Of a stretch of 64,000 bases of DNA, positions 38,880 through 46,996 are shown one piece after another; position 1 is the first letter of the stretch; the number at the start of each line of letters is the position of its first letter. The notes beneath the pieces were generated by a model, which saw nothing but the letters and a program-made list of their open reading frames with translations, made no database searches and had not been told where the DNA came from. The position numbers and the translations under genes were made by a program. Source of the DNA: Parietichytrium sp. I65-24A (lineage: Eukaryota; Sar; Bigyra; Thraustochytrida; Thraustochytriidae); assembly GCA_012862575.1 (NCBI GenBank), contig BLSF01000006.1, positions 124,001-188,000 of the forward strand. Reading direction: 5' to 3'.

Positions 38880-40607
38880 ATGGAAGGGGACTCGCGGAAG
38901 CGCTCCCGGTTCGAGGAGGCATCGGACGATGCAGCAGCCCGCGCTCGCGCCATAGCTGCCAAGTTGTCGGCGTCTGCAGTGGCTTCTTCTGGCGGGGCTA
39001 GCGGGCCAACTTCTGTGGAGATCAGGAAGAAAGTGTACGTTCCGCAGAGCGAGAACGGGGATGTCAACTTTATGGGGCTGCTGATTGGGCCCGGCGGCGC
39101 CACGCACAAGTCCATCGAGGAGCAGAGCGGGGCCAAGGTCAAGTTCCGCGGGCGAGGCAGCTCGAAGAACGGGGATGACGAGGACGACGACTTGCACGTG
39201 CTTATTATCTCTGACAAGGAGGACCAGGTCAAGCACGCCGAGGACTTGGTTCGCGCCATTCTGTTCGACCCTGCACACGCAACGACCTTGAAACGAAGGC
39301 AGCTGGCGAACCTTGGCAACGGGCCTGGTGCCACGATTGACGACCCGAACATCTTCACCCGAGACGTGGAGGTGAAGCGGGATATTATCGGGTCGATTAT
39401 TGGAAGGGGCGGGGAGAATATGCGTGAAATGAAGGACCGATCTGGTGCCAACTTGCAAGTCAGGGACCCCCCAGATCCGTCGGATCCGATGCGTATCATT
39501 CATATTCGCGGGTCCAAGGAAGCCGTGGAGCATGCGGACGACATGCTGCAAAAGTTGATCAAGGAAAAAGAGGAGATTCATTTTGAAAAGCTGCGTCGCC
39601 AGACATCATACAGCTCCTCGGACAGACAAGAATATAAGGTCGAAATCCCAAATCACAAGGTCGGGCTGGTCATTGGCAAGAGCGGCCAGACCATCAAGTC
39701 AATCCAGTCAAGAAACAATGTTAGAATCGATGTGCCACAAACACCAGACCCGAGAAACCCAATGTCGCGGATGGTCTCGGTATTTGCGTCCTCCAAAGAG
39801 GCATACGAAGCTGCGTATGAAGATATTCAGCGTGCCATCAACCCGCCAGACTCGCAAGAGAGCCGGGGAGGGCCTAGTTATGGACAAGGGGCCCCTAGCG
39901 GCGGCCCCTCTGGCGCACCAGAAGTTTATAGTGTTCCTGGCGAAAAAATTGGTATTGTCATTGGTAAAGGTGGAGGCACCATCAAGTTGATCCAGCAAAA
40001 GTCCCAGTGCAGTGTTCAGGTGCAACCAGCAGAGCCAGGAAACCCCATGCGGAGTATCAATCTCATTGGAACCCCAGAGCAGTGCCAGCGAGCAAGGGAA
40101 GAGATCGACTTGTCAATCTCAAACTACTATCAAAGTAGAAACGGCTCCAACGGCTCCAACGGCGGCGGTGCTGGATACGGTTACAATTCTGGAGGATACG
40201 GGAACGGCGGCGGCTATGGAAACGGCGGTGGCGGCGGCTACGGAAATGGCGGAATGTCCACTCCAGGTTACAATAACTATGGAGCTTCTTCTTATGATCA
40301 GTACCAAGGTTATCCTTCTCAGGGAGGAGCATATGCCGCGCAATGGCAACAATACTACCAACAGCAACAATCGCAGCAGCCTGGAGCTCCCAGCCCTACC
40401 GGCCAGGGCTCCGCCGCGGAACCGAGCCCCAGCGCGGGATCATCTGCGGCTGCACCAGCAGGGTTCCCCGGTGCTCAAGGGGGCGGTCAGCCTGTAAAAT
40501 ACACGCGCAAGGATTGGAAGGCATGGAAGGCGTACTATGATCAGTTTCCACAGTACAAAGGGAAGATGCCAGACTCTCCGCCTCCGGAGTACTTGGCCGA
40601 TGAGTGA
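38880..40607 (+). CDS. Four-KH RNA-binding protein (SF1/BBP-like KH plus three FUBP-like KH)
   Basis: From the ATG at 38880 the protein has 575 residues. KH1 (about 50-130) has the extended form KVYVPQ...NFMGLLIGPGG...AKVKFRGRGS...LHVLI, which closely follows the KH domain of branch-point-binding protein SF1. KH2 (162-228, SIIGRGG), KH3 (252-320, LVIGKSG) and KH4 (348-415, IVIGKGG) are classical KH domains as in FUBP/KSRP proteins, each with an intact GxxG loop. A Gly/Asn/Tyr-rich segment (about 420-470) and a Gln/Pro/Ala-rich segment follow. The C terminus (RKDWKAWKAYYDQFPQY) resembles the Trp/Tyr motifs that close FUBP proteins. Expected role: binding of single-stranded nucleic acid in splicing or mRNA control. 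Domain calls are strong; exact orthology is open. Confidence 0.9.
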   Translation: MEGDSRKRSRFEEASDDAAARARAIAAKLSASAVASSGGASGPTSVEIRKKVYVPQSENGDVNFMGLLIGPGGATHKSIEEQSGAKVKFRGRGSSKNGDDEDDDLHVLIISDKEDQVKHAEDLVRAILFDPAHATTLKRRQLANLGNGPGATIDDPNIFTRDVEVKRDIIGSIIGRGGENMREMKDRSGANLQVRDPPDPSDPMRIIHIRGSKEAVEHADDMLQKLIKEKEEIHFEKLRRQTSYSSSDRQEYKVEIPNHKVGLVIGKSGQTIKSIQSRNNVRIDVPQTPDPRNPMSRMVSVFASSKEAYEAAYEDIQRAINPPDSQESRGGPSYGQGAPSGGPSGAPEVYSVPGEKIGIVIGKGGGTIKLIQQKSQCSVQVQPAEPGNPMRSINLIGTPEQCQRAREEIDLSISNYYQSRNGSNGSNGGGAGYGYNSGGYGNGGGYGNGGGGGYGNGGMSTPGYNNYGASSYDQYQGYPSQGGAYAAQWQQYYQQQQSQQPGAPSPTGQGSAAEPSPSAGSSAAAPAGFPGAQGGGQPVKYTRKDWKAWKAYYDQFPQYKGKMPDSPPPEYLADE

Positions 40608-41590
40608 AAATGTCAAGCCCCCATTGGTCCACAGCTCTGGCTGGGCCTACAAGTAAACGTATTTCCAAATCTAAAGAAACACACAGTCGCCAGCCCCGGG
40701 TACTGAGTACGCTGTAAACATCAATGATTGCAATTGACGCCCATCCCTTCTGGAGACTTTTGCCCAGGCATAGAGCATCCGAATTCAGAATTCAGAACTT
40801 GCGCATCATACACATTCGGTCACGGTATGCGCAAAAAGAACGGTTAGAACAAATTTTTTAACGAAATATATATGAGAGCTCTCGCAAGTTTGTTTACTTC
40901 AACGAGATCACCACCGTTGCGCAGCACACCTGCCCCATCGGACCGCAATGGACCACAATAGGCCACAGAAACAACTTTTGTCAGAATTCAGCTTTTCGAA
41001 TTTTGATAGAGATTTTCATGAACTGAGATATGCAACAATTTTCGGCACCCAGCAGTATCCCAGCAGTGCATGCCGACTCGAAATCGTTTCGCAAACGTAA
41101 CCTTTCCGCTCCCGTCACATGCCCCAAAACCCTACCCTAGTCTAGTTCCTTGTTCGTCCAACCCTAACCGCCTCGGTCGCGTTGTCTCCTCCCTCCACCA
41201 CTCAACCCGGCCTACCTCACGATACCGCCTAGCATCACGCTCCCAGCCTTAACCTCTCAGTACCACTCCATACCACCTCTCCACCCAAAATTAATCCACA
41301 CCTCCCTCCTTCCATACCCCTTCTACCCTAGAATAGCATCCCACCCCACCACCTCCTACCCATCCCTCCTACCCCACCCCTTAACCACCGCCACCCGCCC
41401 CACTAACCCCCCCTTACCCTACCCCATCTACACCCAACCACTAACCCACGGAGAAGACTGGCAGAGAGAGACCGGGAGTGTAACTCTAGGCGCGTAAGCC
41501 GCATAAGCATGGTAGGCCATCTTATGTCGTCAGTTAGTGTAAAGGGTAGGGTGGGTGGGGGGAATTAGTCACCAGACAGAGGACAGACAG

Positions 41591-41625
<35 letters not shown>

Positions 41626-41671
41626 CGCATAGAGCGCGAAAGGGAATCCGGAGAGCAGAGCGCACAGCAAG
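40608..41671. promoter_or_regulatory. Intergenic region and leader of RPS26, with C/T-rich and GA-rich blocks
   Basis: From about 41100 to 41455 the plus strand is strongly C-rich with recurrent ccctac and accctaac words. It then turns purine-rich (41455-41660), with a GA run at 41591-41625 ending 47 bases before the RPS26 ATG. This pyrimidine-to-purine switch probably marks promoter and transcript leader. A gaattcagaattcag word lies at 40781-40797. Confidence 0.5.
41591..41625 (+). repeat. (GA)n tract in the RPS26 leader
   Basis: An imperfect GA run about 47-80 bases before the RPS26 start codon, on the coding strand. Confidence 0.8.
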
Positions 41672-42202
41672 ATGACGGTGAAGCGACGCAATCATGGACG
41701 TAACAGAAAGGGCCGCGGCTCCGTGGGCATCAGCGTAGTCTGCGACGGATGCGGTTCGCGCCCACCAAAGGACAAGGCCATCAAGAGGTTCCAGGTCAGG
41801 AACATTGTTGACAGCAGCTCGATGAGGGACATCAGGGAAGCATCGGCGTACGAGAACTATGTGGTGCCAAAGGTGAGTTGTTTATTGGGATTGTTGTTGT
41901 TGTTCTTGTTGGAGAGCGTGCGCCGAATAGGGCGATGGGATGTTGCGGAGCAGGATGCTGCGCGTGGATGGGAGCTGGACATAGGGACTGACGGAGGTTT
42001 GTGTTTGTTTGTTGCGATGGCTGGGAATCTGGCGACTTGAATTGGCGGGCAATGCAACGCGGGATGGATGGAGTAGATGTACTTGAAGATGCAGTACTGC
42101 GTTGGATGCGCTGTGCACAGGCGTGTTGTAAGAGGACGCGCTCGTGAGGCTCGCAAAATCCGTACTGTCCCACAGCGCCGTCCATTCGCTGCTAACAAAT
42201 AA
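41672..42202 (+). CDS. RPS26: Cytosolic ribosomal protein eS26 (RPS26)
   Basis: Two exons encode 108 residues. Exon 1 is 41672-41872, the intron is 41873-42076 (204 bp, donor GTGAGT, acceptor GTAG), and exon 2 is 42077-42202. The N terminus [16 protein letters not shown], the zinc-ligand region [17 protein letters not shown] and the exon 2 segment [13 protein letters not shown] are diagnostic. The four Cys of the CxxC...CxxC zinc site are split between the exons. eS26 sits near the mRNA exit channel of the small ribosomal subunit. The C-terminal extension is short and basic, as in protists and yeast. The exon 1 frame stays open into the intron, but the Cys pair needed for zinc lies only in exon 2. 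This call is very sure. Confidence 0.97.
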
Positions 42203-43630
42203 ACTATAGGTTTGATCTTCTTGGTTTCTGTTTTGTTGTCGCAACCTGTCTGTTTCCTTCCCCCGCTGATACGGGCTATCTCCAATCTTTCCTCTCTTTT
42301 GCTCTCTCAACGTCAATTTGTTACTCGTCCAGCTGCCATATATTGATGTAGAGATTTATTTCTCTCCACGTTAGAGAAGTTAGAGAGAGTACATCAGGTC
42401 TCCAGCCCGTCTCATCATCATCAAGCACACCGTCTCTCTTCTGTCCCCCAAAAGGTTTCCTGGCTATTATGTGACCGCGTTTTTTCTTGCATGTTGAATG
42501 GGGAAATCAACCAGGCTAAATCCCGGCTTTCGTCCATTGAGAACTTAGAGCGAAAACGGCGTGAGACAAGTGCTCGTTGCTGCCCGGTCGCCAGTCTATA
42601 CATGCCGCCTTGAATCCCGTGCAGCCTCGGAGAACGCAATTTCCTGGCCCCAGAAACAAATCGGGCTGAGGTGCAAGCTTGCGAATGTAACGTACTGCGC
42701 TTGCTCCCGTCGAGAAGAGTGACAAGATTTTTAATGCGAAGCCCAAAAAGACAAGAAGAACCCGCAAAAGCGCAAGGCGCTGCCTCGGACACAAGTGTAT
42801 TGAATTTTTGCAAGCTTGGAATGACATGGAGAACCCAGAGGTTTCATAGTCAGCCCTGCCAAATCTTGCTGTTCGGAGAGCTAGCCTAGATCGCTCTCGG
42901 ACGAGGCTCACTCAATCGACTGAGATGAGATTCGTCCTCTGCTGAGGCTCGTTTCCATGTCAATCAGCTTCGACGAGACAATCTCGTGCCCGGGGACTAG
43001 GAAGGAGAGGGCGATCCTCAGGCTCACTGTAGCTCCCTCTCTGTCTCTTCGACAATGAGAACGCTTGCAATACATTGCGAAGTCACGCGAAACCTTGCGA
43101 CTCGGCTCCCTGGTCTCTATACACCTTCATTCATTCATTCATTCAAAGCTTTCAAAATGGAATAGAACGAAATGAGAGAACTAGTTCTACAACATCCTTC
43201 CATCGATGATCACCACCCCGGTCCATCCCGTTCACATCTATCTACCGGTACCGGTACTGACTGTGGTACTCAGTACGTCAATGTCATTGTTCAATCAATG
43301 AGAGTAATGGACTGTGAATACTGTGAATGAAGATACAAGTGATGTAAACGAATCACAGGTGCTATAGGCACACATATGCATTGCAGTACGAATGGGATGT
43401 AAAATCTCCGACAACAAAGAGGCGACAAGACTGACAAAGACATCAAAGACAAAAGACAAAAGACAAACCAGTACGAGCAGTGCATACATACATGTAAGAG
43501 CGCAGCGTTTCACGCAAAGGGCAAGCCAGAGCCAGAGATAGAAGCGAGAAACGGAGAGGCAGAAGAGGCAATCGCAGCGCAGATCGCAACAGCCATCGAA
43601 TCCATCGAATCTACCGGAAAAGCAGACAAG
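42203..43630. other. Intergenic region between RPS26 and rhodanese
   Basis: No convincing gene is seen. It contains a cattcatt repeat at about 43128-43146 and a ctaccggtaccggtactg palindromic cluster at about 43241-43280. A purine-rich leader (43435-43630) precedes the rhodanese start. Confidence 0.45.
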
Positions 43631-44161
43631 ATGCGCCGTGTGTTTTGCACTCTGGGGCTGCGCCGCTTTGGCGCTGCTGGTCAACGCAGCCTAGCTCACA
43701 ATGAGAAAGCGGTGCTGGCACGAACGGCGGCGCCATCGCAGCGATTGTCACAGCCCCATGCGATGTCGACCCCGGCAGCCACGCGGACCTTCTTCGGCTC
43801 CAGCTCCACGCCGGTGATTTCGCTGTCGGAGCTGCTGGAGGAAATGGAGGACGGCGCAGTGGTCCTCGTGGATGTGCGCGAGCCTGACGAAGTTGCGGCC
43901 ACGGGCAGGCTTGAGCACGGAAAGGTGACCGGCATCAACATCCCGCTGTCGCAGATTCAAAACGGCGTGCTGGGACTGGCTGATGAGGAGTTCGAGAAGA
44001 AGATGGGGTTTGCTTTGCCGGGTAAGGACACCAAAGTTGTGTTCAGCTGTAGGTCCGGCAAGAGAAGCGAGGCAGCGGCGCAGATCGCGAGCGGGTCTCA
44101 TGGGTTTAAGAATGTGCTCAATTACAAAGGCAGCGCACTTGAATGGTTTGCGGACCGTTGA
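43631..44161 (+). CDS. Mitochondrial single-domain rhodanese (sulfurtransferase)
   Basis: The predicted protein has 176 residues. The first 50 or so are rich in Arg, Ala and Ser and almost free of acidic residues (MRRVFCTLGLRRFGAAGQRS), as in a mitochondrial presequence. A rhodanese domain follows at about 60-174. It has VLVDVREPDEV at the CDC25-like strand, GINIPLSQI, and the active-site loop C140-RSGKRS. The six-residue loop suits persulfide chemistry in thiosulfate or glutathione-persulfide sulfurtransferases (TSTD1/Rdl-like). It should transfer sulfane sulfur to thiol acceptors in the mitochondrial matrix. It converges with the SCAR gene, leaving only 141 bp between the stops. Fold and active Cys are clear; donor and acceptor are inferred. 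Confidence 0.9.
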   Translation: MRRVFCTLGLRRFGAAGQRSLAHNEKAVLARTAAPSQRLSQPHAMSTPAATRTFFGSSSTPVISLSELLEEMEDGAVVLVDVREPDEVAATGRLEHGKVTGINIPLSQIQNGVLGLADEEFEKKMGFALPGKDTKVVFSCRSGKRSEAAAQIASGSHGFKNVLNYKGSALEWFADR

Positions 44162-44302
44162 GTGAGCGGACCAGGCAGACTAGGTTGCTCGGTTGTGGGA
44201 GATGCGGAGCTCAAGTGCATGTTGGGGTTCTGTCCAGTTGAGCCAAGAAGAATTTGATGCACAATGTACAGATGATTACGAAAAGTATGCTACATTAAAA
44301 AT

Positions 44303-46996
44303 CTAATCCTCCCAATCCGAATTGTCCGATTCGCCGTCAGACCCAATTTCGACAGCGCGATCGTTTTGCTCCTTTGCAATGAGCTCGACGCGGCGCGCTA
44401 GAATTGCAGCCACACCTGTGAGGCGGCTGACGTCTGACCCTCGCCTCTCATCTGCGTTGCTGGCCTGGACTTTCTTCAAGGTGACACCTCGGTTCTTAAT
44501 TGCTGAGAAAATATCAGACATTGAGTCGCTCTTCGTGTTGCGGGCCGCCTCTTTCTCTGCTTTTACTGCTTCGCGGTCAACCTTTTTCAGCTTGGCGTTC
44601 TTGATAGCATCAAATAGCGGATTGCCGCCGGATGGCGCGGATGACCCAGAAGAGGTTGACTGCTGTGCCACTTCTGGTGCTACTCCGCTCCCAGGGCCAC
44701 CAGTCTTGCGAAGATTTGGGCCTCGCTGGATCGCATCCAGAAGTGGGTTCCCGGAAGGAGTGGGGCGAGGAGAAGAAGTCGCTCGCTCAGGAGTCGATTC
44801 AGAAGAACTTGGCGCTTTCTTTAATGCTGCTCCTTTGCGAATAGCTGCCAAGAGAGGATTTCCATCGTCAGCCGGGGGCGGTGATGTAGCAACTGTGTCC
44901 GAGCTCTTTAGGGTGACCCCACCACGTATGGCAGACAGCAGTGGATTGGCGCCTCCGGAAGACTCCTGGGTGGCACTCTGTGGCTTTGAAGCAAGCGTTG
45001 CACTCTGCCCACCGAAAAGAACGCCGGGGTCAAGCCCTTCGCGAACCACAGCGTGTCGAACAGCCTCTTCCCCAAGGCCGACTTTTAGCATATTTTGGAA
45101 TTTTCGGTATCGTGGGTCAGAGCATTGTGTCTGCTGTTGGTTGGCGGGTTTATCTTGCTCACCAGCGTGGCTGCCGGGGCTGTTGCTGTCCTGTGACGAC
45201 GCAGAGGCAGAGCTGGAGAATAATACTTGGGGATCCAATCCCGCGCGTAAAATCGCATGTCGAACAGCATCCTCGGCGAGGCCCACCTTGAGCATAGATT
45301 TAAACTTGGCATATCTCGGATCCGTACACTCCGATCCTGTTTCTCCGGTTGACGACGAAGAGGAATCTTTAGGGGTCGGTGCAGACCCACCTGTTTGCGC
45401 CGTATTTGATGATGATGATGATGATGATGTATCAGAAGAGAAGAGGACTTCTGGATCCAGCCCAGCACGCAAAACAGCATGGCGGACAGCATCTTCACTG
45501 AGCCCCACTTTCAGCATCGACTGAAACTTTGCATACTGAGGATCGATTGATTTGGCAGTTTGGTTTCCAGCCGAAGAGTTCGACTCACACCTTCCGCTCG
45601 AGCCCGCGGAAGAAGAAGGAGCGGTGTTCCCCATGTCGATCAGGCTGGGGTCGAGACCTTCTCGGATCATTGCATGCTTTACGGCATCCGGCGACAGTCC
45701 AACTTGTAACATTCTTTGGTACTTTGCAAGCCGCGGATCCGCAGCGGCAGAGGCAGAACTCGGCGCTTGAATCTGCGACGTTTGCGCGGCGTCATCGCCA
45801 CTCTCTTCTGAAGCGCTGAGTTGCTTAAACAGCTGATCCGGATCGTCCCCGTTCTGCAACATTTTATGTCGAATAGCACCTTCAGACAATCCAACCTTCA
45901 TCATCTTGCGATACTTTTCTACGACTTGCGCGTCTAGCTCTTCTGTAGCATGCTCCTTCGTGTCAGGCTCCGTAACGGGACTTTCCTTCGTATCCTCGTT
46001 TGCTGACTCTTTTATTGCGCTGGCCTTGGACCCATTTTCTGGAACTGCGGTTTGGACCTCGGCCTGTTCAATAGACGGGATCTCTTCTGCGGTTCCGGAA
46101 ATGTTATCAGGTTGTGAACTTCTTCCCGGCACTTGCTCCGGCAACTTTTCTTCTTGTGATGGTATGGCAGTTTCACGTACAGTCGCAGAAGCGTATTGCA
46201 CAACTGGTTTGACGACTAGCTCGAACGGTTCCTGAAGAGGCGAGTTTTGGGCGTTCAAATTCTCCGCGTTTTCGGGCTCTGCAACGCCGCGCTTTGACTT
46301 CCCACGCTTTTTGCCCCCCAAAAGACCGTCCTCCGAGCTTGTAAAGCGGCCTGGGAGAAGCTTGTGTTTACCGATAAGTCTTGCCTTGCTACGCCTCTTC
46401 TCCTTGTGAGATGCTACACGAAATGACGCAACCTCGTTCTCAATATTTCTCAGCCGCTCTTCCTCGGCTCTCATCCATTCTTCGAAGAATAAGTCTGGGT
46501 TGGAGAATGCCCGCATGCACGAACCCTGCGCGGAATACTGGTCCATTATGTGCAAAGGTGGGGCCGGCTTGCATTGCTCGTAGATGTGAGCAACAGCGCC
46601 ACGTGTGTTTTTGTTGAAGAGCTGCTGCACCGGGGTGAGCGTTCGGGTCGAAGACGGCGTGGCGCCATCTTCTGTTTCCGGGGATCCGAGATGCGCTGGG
46701 TCCTTTTCACTCTCAAGCAACAATTTATCCACACTTTTGCACTTTCCCGCGAGATCCCTTAAGAGCTTGTCGGTCTTGTCTGATTCCTGTTTCAACTCTG
46801 TAAACATTTCACCAGCTTGCTTGGCGACCTGAGCAAGCTGCCGAAGCACTCCTGTCATAGTCAAGTGGTTGACATCCTCGAGGACTATTTTGGTGGAGGC
46901 GCGCGCTTGTTGCTGGCTGTCCAAGCTTGTACCCACAAAGTCGGCCTCGCCGACACAATGAGACCACGGCGCAATCTCGCGCTTCGTGAGCGGCAT
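44303..46996 (-). CDS. SCAR/WAVE homologue with five WASHC3-like motifs and five WH2 motifs
   Basis: The predicted protein has 897 residues, with an ATG at 46994-46996. Residues 1-200 are a SCAR homology domain: MPLTKREI at the extreme N terminus, a long heptad helix, PPLHIMDQY, and FSNPDLFFEEWM, which pairs with NPSYFFDLW in animal WAVE. A basic region follows (about 198-237). Five related units lie at 357-391, 419-455, 485-520, 559-595 and 627-662, with consensus DPRYxKFxxMLKVGLxExAVRH...GLDPxxLF. This matches the core motif of WASH-complex subunit WASHC3/CCDC53. Five WH2-like actin-binding motifs follow at 683-702, 712-729, 749-766, 791-806 and 826-845 (pattern LLxAIxxGxxLKK). A connector helix and an acidic tail with W895 complete an Arp2/3-activating VCA region. 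It lacks the long polyproline tract of animal WAVE. Identity as SCAR is strong; the function of the five motifs is unknown. Confidence 0.92.
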   Translation of the reverse strand: MPLTKREIAPWSHCVGEADFVGTSLDSQQQARASTKIVLEDVNHLTMTGVLRQLAQVAKQAGEMFTELKQESDKTDKLLRDLAGKCKSVDKLLLESEKDPAHLGSPETEDGATPSSTRTLTPVQQLFNKNTRGAVAHIYEQCKPAPPLHIMDQYSAQGSCMRAFSNPDLFFEEWMRAEEERLRNIENEVASFRVASHKEKRRSKARLIGKHKLLPGRFTSSEDGLLGGKKRGKSKRGVAEPENAENLNAQNSPLQEPFELVVKPVVQYASATVRETAIPSQEEKLPEQVPGRSSQPDNISGTAEEIPSIEQAEVQTAVPENGSKASAIKESANEDTKESPVTEPDTKEHATEELDAQVVEKYRKMMKVGLSEGAIRHKMLQNGDDPDQLFKQLSASEESGDDAAQTSQIQAPSSASAAADPRLAKYQRMLQVGLSPDAVKHAMIREGLDPSLIDMGNTAPSSSAGSSGRCESNSSAGNQTAKSIDPQYAKFQSMLKVGLSEDAVRHAVLRAGLDPEVLFSSDTSSSSSSSNTAQTGGSAPTPKDSSSSSTGETGSECTDPRYAKFKSMLKVGLAEDAVRHAILRAGLDPQVLFSSSASASSQDSNSPGSHAGEQDKPANQQQTQCSDPRYRKFQNMLKVGLGEEAVRHAVVREGLDPGVLFGGQSATLASKPQSATQESSGGANPLLSAIRGGVTLKSSDTVATSPPPADDGNPLLAAIRKGAALKKAPSSSESTPERATSSPRPTPSGNPLLDAIQRGPNLRKTGGPGSGVAPEVAQQSTSSGSSAPSGGNPLFDAIKNAKLKKVDREAVKAEKEAARNTKSDSMSDIFSAIKNRGVTLKKVQASNADERRGSDVSRLTGVAAILARRVELIAKEQNDRAVEIGSDGESDNSDWED
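44462..44950 (-). repeat. Coding repeat: five WH2-like motifs in SCAR
   Basis: Each motif has an amphipathic helix (LLSAI, LLAAI, LLDAI, LFDAI, IFSAI) followed by a basic LKK/LRK-like end. Animal WAVE has one WH2 and N-WASP has two, so five is many. Confidence 0.75.
45011..45928 (-). repeat. Coding repeat: five CCDC53/WASHC3-like motifs in SCAR
   Basis: The units are about 35 residues long and separated by Ser/Gln-rich linkers of 27-38 residues. The last three are most alike, which suggests recent duplication. The first has an insertion-like NGDDPDQLF ending and is the most diverged. Confidence 0.8.

Noticed and set aside
41672-42040. RPS26 read straight through as a 122-residue protein
   Set aside because: The frame leaves eS26 similarity exactly at a GTGAGT donor, and the missing Cys pair and C terminus are encoded at 42077-42202.
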